The translations under genes and the position numbers were made by a program. A stretch of DNA of 64,000 nucleotides from Falsiroseomonas algicola (lineage in GTDB: Bacteria; Pseudomonadota; Alphaproteobacteria; Acetobacterales; Acetobacteraceae): NCBI RefSeq assembly GCF_011040385.1, contig NZ_JAAIKB010000001.1, positions 1 through 64,000 on the forward strand, read 5' to 3'. Below, piece by piece: positions 1-6,796 of this stretch (positions within the stretch are counted from its first letter, which is position 1; each line of letters starts with the position of its first letter). The notes under the pieces are model-generated. The model did no database searches. It worked only from the letters and a program-made list of their open reading frames with translations, and was not told the origin of the DNA.

Positions 1-8
1 TCGGCGGA

Positions 9-191
9 TCAGAGCGTCAGCTTGGCGACGACGCTGGTGAAGAAGGTGCCGAGGCCGGTGCCGAGGGTGGTGAAGGCGGTGATGACGGCGGCGCCGAGGA
101 TGGCGGCGATCAGGCCGTATTCGAGGGCGGTCACGCCCTTCTCGTCCTGGCGGAGGGCGACGACGAGGCGGCGGAAATCGGCGAGGGACAT
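9..191 (-). CDS. Flp family type IVb pilin, copy 1
   Basis: Small 60-residue pilin precursor, the structural subunit of a tight-adherence (Tad/Flp) pilus. Residues 1-18 form a basic leader, followed by the prepilin-type junction GVTALEYGLIAA, with the Glu-Tyr pair typical of Flp pilins, and a hydrophobic helix to the C terminus. A TadV/CpaA-type prepilin peptidase would be expected to cleave before the hydrophobic segment, but no tad/cpa assembly genes are in the window. It is the second gene of the pair in transcription order, 34 bp after copy 2, and is probably co-transcribed from the promoter near 510-556. The weak ribosome site is GGAA upstream of the ATG at 191. Confidence 0.9.
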   Translation of the reverse strand: MSLADFRRLVVALRQDEKGVTALEYGLIAAILGAAVITAFTTLGTGLGTFFTSVVAKLTL

Positions 192-225
192 GGTGGCGTT
201 CCGTTCTGGAGGGCGGTTCGGCGGA

Positions 226-402
226 TCAGAGCGTCAGCTTGGCGACGACGCTGGTGAAGAAGGTGCCGAGGCCGGTGCCGAGGGTGGTGAAGGCCGTGAT
301 GACGGCGGCGCCGAGGATGGCGGCGATCAGGCCGTATTCGAGGGCGGTGACACCCTTCTCGTCCTGGCGGAGGGCGGCGAGGAGGCGGCGGAAATCGGAC
401 AT
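226..402 (-). CDS. Flp family type IVb pilin, copy 2
   Basis: 58-residue Flp pilin precursor, identical to copy 1 from the DEKGVTALEYG segment to the end. The start at 402 is chosen because AAGGGA lies eight bases upstream on the minus strand; an in-frame ATG at 459 would add 19 residues not found in the duplicate. It is the promoter-proximal gene of the pair. Complete identity of the mature parts suggests a recent duplication or gene conversion, possibly for gene dosage of a very abundant subunit. Confidence 0.9.
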   Translation of the reverse strand: MSDFRRLLAALRQDEKGVTALEYGLIAAILGAAVITAFTTLGTGLGTFFTSVVAKLTL

Positions 403-807
403 GGGGTGATCCCTTTCTGGTCTGCCCCACGGCGCGGCCATGGGTGGGTAGGTGTTCACCGCGGCTCGGGCCTGGCTGCGGCGTGTATCAATATTGAGCC
501 CGTAACGGTTTTATGATCGGTGCGCCTCAGGGTTGCAAGACTTAAGTTTGTCTTAAGTTTTAGACGAGTCATGCCTGGCGCCATCCCAGATCGTCGGAAA
601 ATGGCGGACATCCGCCGATGAGAATGCCATTCGCATCGTCTCAACCTATGCGGATCATCGCGACGCCCCAGCCACGGGCGATACCAACTCACGATTGCGT
701 GAATGTCTCTGAAGTAAAATCGTGTCGCATTAAGCGAGAATCGCGGCCGGGCTTCCCCGCCCGGCATCGCTGCCGCTAGGCTTCCCGCATCGCCGGAGGA
801 CCGCCCG
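403..807. other. Divergent intergenic region between pilins and peptide ABC operon
   Basis: This region of about 400 bp is clearly less GC-rich than its surroundings. It contains the leftward pilin promoter with the CtrA-type box. GGAGGA at 795-800 is a clear ribosome site for the binding protein starting at 808. I found no convincing rightward -35/-10 pair; TTGCGT near 694 and TAAAAT near 714 are too close together for a standard sigma-70 spacing. Confidence 0.5.
510..556 (-). promoter_or_regulatory. Putative CtrA-controlled pilin promoter
   Basis: TTAA at 542-545 and TTAA at 553-556 are separated by exactly seven bases, matching the CtrA full-site TTAA-N7-TTAA. Read leftward, the box is followed after four bases by TTGCAA (538-533), 17 bases and CATAAA (515-510), a plausible -35/-10 pair. 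The box therefore sits where CtrA activates class II promoters. CtrA control of Flp pilin genes is established in Caulobacter; applying it here is inference. Confidence 0.55.
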
Positions 808-2406
808 ATGCATCCCAGCCTCACCCGCCGCACCCTGCTCGCCACCGGAACCGCCGCGCTGGCCGCGCCGGCCATCGCGCCTGCCGCGGCACAGTCGCCG
901 CCTGGCGTCATCGTCATGGCCAAGCAGATCGACGACATCACGAGTCTCGATCCCGCGGAGGCATTCGAATATACCGGCACCGAAATCATCGGGAACGTCT
1001 ACCGGAAGCTGGTGACCACGCCGAATGAGGATCCGGCGCGGCTGGTCGGCGACCTCGCGGAAAGCTGGACCACGTCTGATAACCGAATCTTTACGTTCAC
1101 GCTGAAATCAGGGGTTAAATTCGCTTCTGGCGCGATCGTGACGGCGGAGGACGCGGCCTTCTCGCTCCGTCGCGCCGCCATCCTCAACAAGTCGCCCGCC
1201 TTCATCATCAACCAGTTCGGCTTCACCAGGGAGAATGCGGAGCAGCGCATCCGCGCCACCGATGCCCGCACGCTGGTGCTTGAATGCGCCGCGCCGACCT
1301 CGGCAAGCTTCCTCTACTACTGCCTCTCCGCCGCGGTGGGTTCGATCGTGGAGAAGGCCGTCGTCATGGCGCGCGCCCAGGGTGATGACCTGGGCAATGG
1401 ATGGCTGAAGCAGAACTCCGCCGGCGGCGGCGCCTATGTGCTGCGCCAGTGGCGGGCCAGCGAGAGCGTGATGCTCGACGCCAACCCGAATGCCGATCCC
1501 GCGCCCCGCACGCGGCGAATCGTCATCCGCCACATGCTGGACAGCTCCGCCCAGCTGCTCGGCCTGCAGCGCGGCGACATCGACATCGCCCGCAACCTGG
1601 TGGCGGACCAGATCAATGGGCTGCGCAACGACAACCGCTTCCGCATCATGCCGCAGCGCAAGGCGAGCCTGATGTATCTCAGCCTGTCCCAGCGCCATCC
1701 GGCGCTGGCGAAGCCGGAGGTGCGCCAGGCCATCAAGCTCGCCATCGACTATGAAGGCATCCAGCGCAACATCGTCTCCACCACCTATGCCGTGCACCAG
1801 GCCTTCCTGCCGGAAGGCCTGCCCGGCGCGCTGACGGAGAAACCCTTCGCCCAGCGGCAGGAGGAAGCACGCGCCCTGCTGCGCCAGGCCGGCTACCCGA
1901 ACGGGCTGGAAGTGGCGCTCGACTACTCCTCCGGCGCGCCCATCTCCGACATCGCCCAAGCCATCCAGGCGCAGCTCGGCGCCGTCGGCATCCGGCTGCG
2001 GATGGTGGCCGGGGAGATGCGGCAGGTCATCACGAAGACCCGCGCCCGGCAGCATGAGATGGCGATTGTCCGCTGGGGGTCCGACTATTTCGACCCGCAC
2101 AGCAATGCCGAGGCCTTCAGCATGAACCCGGACAATGGCGACAATGCCCGGAACCGCACCCTGGCCTGGCGCGCGAGCTGGGAGATCCCGGAGATCACCG
2201 CCCGCACCGCGGCCGCCGTGACGGATACCGACAGCGCGCGTCGCGTCGCCACCTACCAGGCGCTGCAGCGCGAACACCAGCAGGTCTCGCCCTTCGTCAT
2301 CATGCTGCAGGAGATCGAGGTGGCGGTGACGCGCGCCAATGTCACGGGCCTCGAGCTCGGCCCGATGAGCGACCGCACCAACTTCGCCGGAATCGTGAAG
2401 GCGTGA
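808..2406 (+). CDS. ABC transporter substrate-binding protein, peptide/nickel family (SBP_bac_5)
   Basis: 532-residue extracytoplasmic solute-binding protein of the DppA/OppA family, feeding the coupled permease/ATPase genes that follow. A twin-arginine signal (RRTLLATG, Arg 7-8) with a cleavage region APAAAQ near residue 28 predicts Tat export. The mature protein opens with a typical SBP_bac_5 segment (DDITSLDPAEAFEYTG). The GTG start of the next gene lies inside its last codons (overlap at 2403-2406). Substrate class (peptide, glutathione, nickel complex) cannot be told from sequence. Confidence 0.9.
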   Translation: MHPSLTRRTLLATGTAALAAPAIAPAAAQSPPGVIVMAKQIDDITSLDPAEAFEYTGTEIIGNVYRKLVTTPNEDPARLVGDLAESWTTSDNRIFTFTLKSGVKFASGAIVTAEDAAFSLRRAAILNKSPAFIINQFGFTRENAEQRIRATDARTLVLECAAPTSASFLYYCLSAAVGSIVEKAVVMARAQGDDLGNGWLKQNSAGGGAYVLRQWRASESVMLDANPNADPAPRTRRIVIRHMLDSSAQLLGLQRGDIDIARNLVADQINGLRNDNRFRIMPQRKASLMYLSLSQRHPALAKPEVRQAIKLAIDYEGIQRNIVSTTYAVHQAFLPEGLPGALTEKPFAQRQEEARALLRQAGYPNGLEVALDYSSGAPISDIAQAIQAQLGAVGIRLRMVAGEMRQVITKTRARQHEMAIVRWGSDYFDPHSNAEAFSMNPDNGDNARNRTLAWRASWEIPEITARTAAAVTDTDSARRVATYQALQREHQQVSPFVIMLQEIEVAVTRANVTGLELGPMSDRTNFAGIVKA

Positions 2407-3410
2407 GGCTCCGCGCCCTTGGCGCGACGCTGGTCACCGTGCCGATCACGCTGTTCGGCCTGGTGCTGGTGACCTTCCTGATCGGCCGGGTCGTGCCCAT
2501 CGACCCGGTGCTGGCCATCGTCGGCGACCGCGCGCCGCAGGAGGTGGTGGAGCGCGCGCGGCTCGAACTCGGCCTCGACCGGCCGCTGATCGAGCAGTTC
2601 TTCCGCTTCGTCGTACAGATCGCGCAGGGCGACCTCGGACGCTCGGTGATGACGGCGAACCCGGTCACCCAGGACATCGCCCGCTTCTTCCCCGCCACCT
2701 TCGAACTGGCGACGGTCGCGATCATCCTGGCCGCTCTGGTCGGCGTGCCGATCGGCGTGCTGGCGGCGGTGCGCGCGGGCAGCTGGACGGACCAGGCGGT
2801 GCGGCTCTTCTGCCTGGCGGGGCACTCCCTGCCGGTCTTCGTGCTCGGCCTGCTGTCCCTGCTGCTGTTCTACGCGAAGCTGGGCTGGGCGCCCGGGCCA
2901 GGGCGGCAGGGCATCGCCTATGAGGACATGGTCGATGTGCGGACCGGCGTGCTGACCCTCGATGCGGCGCTGGCGCGGGATTGGGGCGCCTTCTGGGACG
3001 CCCTCGCGCACCTCGCCCAGCCCGCGGGGGTGCTGGCCTTCTTCTCCCTCGCCTATATCGCCCGGATGACGCGCGCCTTCATGCTGGCGGAGCTGTCCTC
3101 CGAATACGTCACCACCGCCCGCGCCAAGGGCCTGTCGGAGACGCGCATCATCTGGCGCCACGCCTTCCGCAACATCGCCATCCCGCTGGTCACGGTGCTG
3201 GCGCTGACCTATGCGGGGCTGCTGGAAGGCGCGGTGCTGACGGAGACGATCTTCTCCTGGCCCGGCCTCGGCCAGTACCTGACGGTGTCCCTGCTGAATG
3301 CCGACATGAATGCCGTGCTCGGGGCGACGCTGGTGGTGGGGCTGATCTATGTCGCGCTGAACCTCTTCGCCGACCTCCTCTACCGCCTGCTGGACCCGCG
3401 CGTGCGATGA
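2403..3410 (+). CDS. ABC transporter permease, DppB type
   Basis: 335-residue inner-membrane permease with the first transmembrane helix at residues 8-30 (TLVTVPITLFGLVLVTFLIG) and the BPD_transp_1 EAA-type loop around TTARAKGLSETRI. The start is GTG at 2403, overlapping the stop of the binding protein, so translation is coupled. It pairs with the DppC-type permease starting at 3407 to form the membrane channel. Confidence 0.92.
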   Translation: MRLRALGATLVTVPITLFGLVLVTFLIGRVVPIDPVLAIVGDRAPQEVVERARLELGLDRPLIEQFFRFVVQIAQGDLGRSVMTANPVTQDIARFFPATFELATVAIILAALVGVPIGVLAAVRAGSWTDQAVRLFCLAGHSLPVFVLGLLSLLLFYAKLGWAPGPGRQGIAYEDMVDVRTGVLTLDAALARDWGAFWDALAHLAQPAGVLAFFSLAYIARMTRAFMLAELSSEYVTTARAKGLSETRIIWRHAFRNIAIPLVTVLALTYAGLLEGAVLTETIFSWPGLGQYLTVSLLNADMNAVLGATLVVGLIYVALNLFADLLYRLLDPRVR

Positions 3411-4300
3411 TCAGCCGGGCATGGCTCCTGAGCGACCAACCCGCGTCGCGCGCCCAGGCCGCCTGGGGGCGGCGCTACCAGGCCTGGCTGGCCTTCCGCC
3501 GCGATCCGCTGGCCGTCGCCGGGCTCGCGGTGGCGCTGGCCATGCTGGTGATGGCCGTCTTCGCGCCGCTGCTCGCGACGCATGACCCCGGCGCGCAGGA
3601 CCTTGCCAACCGGCTGCAGCCGCCCTCCGCCGAGCATTGGTTCGGCACGGATGAGCTGGGGCGGGATGTCTGGTCGCGCATCCTCTACGGCGCCCGGATC
3701 ACCCTCGGCATGGTCGTCGCCGTGGTGCTGCTGGTGGCGCCTGTCGGCCTGCTGGTGGGCTGCGCGGCCGGTTACGCGGGCGGATGGCTGGACCGCATCC
3801 TGATGCGGGCCACGGATGTCTTCCTGGCCTTCCCACGGCTGATCCTGGCGCTGGCCTTCGTCGCCGCCATGAAGCCCGGCGTGGAGAGCGCCATCGCCGC
3901 CATCGCGCTGACGGCCTGGCCGCCCTATGCCCGGCTGGCGCGGGCGGAGGCGCTGCGCATCCGCGATGCCGACTTCATATCCGCCGTGCGCATGGCCGGC
4001 GCCTCCCCCTGGCGGATCGTGCTGCGGCACGTCGCGCCGGTCTGCATCCCGTCGCTGGTGGTGCGCGTCACGCTCGACATGTCCTCCATCATCCTGACGG
4101 CGGCGGGGCTCGGCTTCCTCGGCCTTGGGGCTCAGCCGCCGCTGCCGGAATGGGGCACGATGATCGCGACGGCGCGGCGCTTCATCCTGGAGCAGTGGTG
4201 GGTGCCGGTGATCCCGGGCATCGCCATCTTCCTCGCCTCCCTGTCGTTCAACCTGCTGGGCGACGGGCTGCGGGACGTGCTGGACCCGAAGCAGCGATGA
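3407..4300 (+). CDS. ABC transporter permease, DppC type
   Basis: 297-residue permease. It has the N-terminal cytoplasmic segment and first helix usual for DppC (oppC_N, residues 25-60), the FGTDELGRDVWSR motif characteristic of the family, and a C-terminal BPD_transp_1 domain with the EAA-like loop near ISAVRMAGASPWRI. The ATG at 3407 overlaps the previous stop (ATGA). A longer in-frame upstream reading is only an alternate frame of the previous gene. Confidence 0.92.
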   Translation: MISRAWLLSDQPASRAQAAWGRRYQAWLAFRRDPLAVAGLAVALAMLVMAVFAPLLATHDPGAQDLANRLQPPSAEHWFGTDELGRDVWSRILYGARITLGMVVAVVLLVAPVGLLVGCAAGYAGGWLDRILMRATDVFLAFPRLILALAFVAAMKPGVESAIAAIALTAWPPYARLARAEALRIRDADFISAVRMAGASPWRIVLRHVAPVCIPSLVVRVTLDMSSIILTAAGLGFLGLGAQPPLPEWGTMIATARRFILEQWWVPVIPGIAIFLASLSFNLLGDGLRDVLDPKQR

Positions 4301-5130
4301 CGCATCCCCTGGTTGAGATCGCGGATCTTCGCGTCGATTTCCCGGGCCCGAACGGCTTCGTGCCCGCCGTGCGCGGCGTGTCGCTGACCATGGGGCGGGA
4401 GAAGCTCGGCATCGTCGGCGAGTCCGGCTCCGGCAAATCCGTCACCGGGCGCGCGCTGATGCGCCTGCTGCCGCCGCAGGCGCGCGTGGCGGGGTCGCTG
4501 CGCTTCGATGGCATCGACATCGCGGCCGCCACGCCCCGCGCCATGCGGAAGCTGCGCGGCGCCCGCATCGGCCTGGTGCTCCAGGACCCGAAATTCTCGC
4601 TCAACCCCGTCATGACCGCCGGCGCGCAGATCGCGGAGGCCTGGGCCACCCATCAGCGCGGCAGCGCGCGGGACGCCCGCGACGCCGCGATGCGCCTGCT
4701 GGAACAGGTGCTGATCCGCGACCCCCGCCGCGTCTTCGACGCCTATCCGCACGAGCTCTCCGGCGGCATGGGCCAGCGCGTGATGATCGCGATGATGCTG
4801 GCGCCGGAGCCCGACCTGCTGATCGCGGACGAACCCACCAGCGCGCTCGACGCCACCGTGCAGGCGGAGATCCTGCGGCTGATTGACCGCCTAGTCTCCG
4901 ACCGCGGCATGGGGCTGATGCTCATCAGCCACGATCTGCCGCTGGTCTTTCGCTTCTGCGACCGCGTCGCCGTCATGTATGCGGGCCGGGTGGTTGAGGA
5001 GGTGGCCGCGAAGGACCTGCACGCCGCGACCCATCCCTATACGCGGGGCCTGCTGGACTGCATGCCGCGCCTCGATGCGCCGCGCGCGCGGCTCCCCGTC
5101 CTCACGCGCGATCCGGCCTGGCTGGCATGA
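4297..5130 (+). CDS. ABC transporter ATP-binding protein, DppD type
   Basis: 277-residue ATPase. Walker A is GESGSGKSV (about residues 42-50), the signature is LSGGMGQRV and Walker B is [12 protein letters not shown], followed by the switch histidine in LISHDL. It is shorter than classic DppD and ends soon after the core domain, without the Cys-rich oligopeptide C-terminal extension (oligo_HPY) seen in the second peptide operon of this window. The ATG overlaps the DppC stop. Confidence 0.92.
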   Translation: MTHPLVEIADLRVDFPGPNGFVPAVRGVSLTMGREKLGIVGESGSGKSVTGRALMRLLPPQARVAGSLRFDGIDIAAATPRAMRKLRGARIGLVLQDPKFSLNPVMTAGAQIAEAWATHQRGSARDARDAAMRLLEQVLIRDPRRVFDAYPHELSGGMGQRVMIAMMLAPEPDLLIADEPTSALDATVQAEILRLIDRLVSDRGMGLMLISHDLPLVFRFCDRVAVMYAGRVVEEVAAKDLHAATHPYTRGLLDCMPRLDAPRARLPVLTRDPAWLA

Positions 5131-5861
5131 TCGAGGTCCAGGACCTCCATGTCCGCTTCGGCGGCGTCCATGCCGTGCGCGGCGTCTCCTTCGCCATCGC
5201 GGCCGGGGAGAGCTTCGGCCTGGTCGGCGAGAGCGGCTCCGGCAAATCGACGGTGCTGCGCGCGCTGGCCGGGCTGATCCCTGGCTGGACGGGCGCGATG
5301 ACCCTGCAGGGCAGGCCCCTCGGCGCCCGCCGCGACCGCGCCTTCTTCCGCAGTGTGCAGATGGTGTTCCAGGACCCCTATGGCTCGCTGCATCCCCGCC
5401 AGACCGTGGACCGCATCCTGGCGGAGCCGCTGGCGATCCATGGGCTTTCCGATGCCGAGGCCCGCATCCGCCGCGCGCTGGAGGAAGTCGCGCTCTCCCC
5501 CATCGTCCGCTTCCGCTACCCCCACCAGCTCAGCGGCGGCCAGCGCCAGCGGGTCGCCATCGCCCGCGCCCTGATCGCCGACCCCTCCGTGCTGCTGCTG
5601 GACGAGCCCACCAGCGCGCTGGATGTGTCGGTGCAGGCGGAGGTGCTGAACCTGCTGGCGGACCTCCGCGCCGCGCGGCAACTCACCTGCATCCTGGTCA
5701 GCCACAACCTCGCGGTGGTGGCGCATCTCTGCGCGCACCTCGCGGTCATGCAGCAGGGCCAGGTGGTGGAGGCGCTGGATGTCGCCAGCCTGCGCGCAGG
5801 CCAGGCCCAGCACCCCCACACCCGTGACCTGGTCGCGCTGTCGCGCGACCTGGAAGCTTAG
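5127..5861 (+). CDS. ABC transporter ATP-binding protein, DppF type
   Basis: 244-residue ATPase with Walker A GESGSGKST, signature LSGGQRQRV, Walker [16 protein letters not shown] and switch histidine in LVSHNL. It is the last gene of the operon, overlaps its predecessor by ATGA, and is also short of a C-terminal extension. Its TAG stop (5859-5861) overlaps the TAA stop of the convergent gene on the other strand within the four bases TTAG. Confidence 0.92.
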   Translation: MIEVQDLHVRFGGVHAVRGVSFAIAAGESFGLVGESGSGKSTVLRALAGLIPGWTGAMTLQGRPLGARRDRAFFRSVQMVFQDPYGSLHPRQTVDRILAEPLAIHGLSDAEARIRRALEEVALSPIVRFRYPHQLSGGQRQRVAIARALIADPSVLLLDEPTSALDVSVQAEVLNLLADLRAARQLTCILVSHNLAVVAHLCAHLAVMQQGQVVEALDVASLRAGQAQHPHTRDLVALSRDLEA

Positions 5862-6451
5862 CCCGCCGCGCGCGATGCGCCCTGGTCATTCGCGCCGCGA
5901 CGCTCGTGGCGCCCCTCGCGGAACTCCTCGATCATCTTGCGGCAGAAGGCCGGGATGTCGCCGGGGTTGCGGCTGGTGACGAGGCCCTGGTCGGTGACGA
6001 CCTCCGAATCCTCCCACTGCGCGCCGGCGTTCCGCAGATCGGTCTTGAGCGACGGCCAGGACGTCATCCGCCGGCCGCGCACGCCCTCGGCATCGATCAG
6101 CGTCCATGGGCCATGGCAGATAGCGGCGATGGGCTTGCCGGACTGCACGAAGTGCTTCGTGAAGACCACCGCCTTCTCCGTCATGCGCAGCGTGTCCGGG
6201 TTCATCACGCCGCCGGGCAGGACCAGCGCGTCGAAGCTCTCGGCCTTGGCCTCATCCAGCGTCTGGTCGACGGCAACGCTGTCGCCCTTCTCGTCATGCT
6301 TGAAGCCCTGGATGGTGCCGGACTTGATGGAGACGATGGAGACGCTCGCACCCGCTTCCTTCAGCGCGCGCACGGGCTCCGTCAGCTCCACCTGCTCGTA
6401 GCCATCGGTTGCCAGCACCGCGACCTTCTTGCCGCTCAGTTCATTGGCCAT
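5858..6451 (-). CDS. Type 1 glutamine amidotransferase-like protein, PfpI/DJ-1 superfamily
   Basis: 197-residue cytosolic protein of the PfpI/YraA branch. The nucleophile elbow AICHGPW carries Cys112 followed by His113, and the conserved acidic residue is near the start (DGYEQVEL, Glu19). The family includes stress-linked deglycase or protease-like proteins whose chemistry is disputed, so only the fold and Cys are claimed. The start at 6451 has a strong site (GAAGGAG) nine bases upstream; an ATG 60 bases earlier lacks one. It converges on the peptide ABC operon with overlapping stop codons. Confidence 0.88.
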   Translation of the reverse strand: MANELSGKKVAVLATDGYEQVELTEPVRALKEAGASVSIVSIKSGTIQGFKHDEKGDSVAVDQTLDEAKAESFDALVLPGGVMNPDTLRMTEKAVVFTKHFVQSGKPIAAICHGPWTLIDAEGVRGRRMTSWPSLKTDLRNAGAQWEDSEVVTDQGLVTSRNPGDIPAFCRKMIEEFREGRHERRGANDQGASRAAG

Positions 6452-6511
6452 GCTCAAATGCTCCTTCGAATGTCCCGGCGGAAAGCGCGCCGCGCACCCC
6501 GATGGTTCCAT

Positions 6512-6796
6512 TCAGCAGGCCGGCAGGGCGAGCACCGGTGCCGCTTCCCACACCACCGCGAGCGCCGAGAAGGCCGCGATGCCGACCGCGAGTCCGCCGA
6601 GGAAGCCGCCCCGGCTGCGCCGCGCCACCACGGCCAGGACCAGCAGCAGCGCCAGCGCGACCACGCTGGCGCCGATGACGAGCGGCATGACGATGCTGGG
6701 CCGCCCGACCTCGCAGGCCAGCGCCTGGCCGCCATAGACCAGGCCGAAATGCAGCGCCCAGATGACGATGCCGAGGAGGGAGGCCGCGACGCCCAT
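6512..6796 (-). CDS. Small membrane protein, last gene of the oxidase operon
   Basis: 94-residue protein with three predicted membrane segments (about residues 5-25, 37-58 and 66-90) and no catalytic motif I recognise. A Trp-His pair (IWALHFGLVY) is inside the first helix. Its ATG overlaps the stop of the fused oxidase subunit I/III gene (TGATG), so it is translationally coupled. By position it may be a small oxidase subunit or assembly helper, comparable to subunit IV proteins, but that is inference. Confidence 0.7.
   Translation of the reverse strand: MGVAASLLGIVIWALHFGLVYGGQALACEVGRPSIVMPLVIGASVVALALLLVLAVVARRSRGGFLGGLAVGIAAFSALAVVWEAAPVLALPAC

Larger units (their letters stand above)
1..402. 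repeat. Tandem duplication of a Flp pilin gene unit
   Basis: Bases 1 to about 185 are repeated almost exactly from base 218 (period 217 bp), including the stretch beyond the stop codon. Each unit carries one Flp pilin gene. The two proteins differ only in the first residues, where one begins MSLADFRRLVV and the other MSDFRRLLA. Base 1 falls inside the repeat unit, so further copies may lie to the left of the window. Confidence 0.9.
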
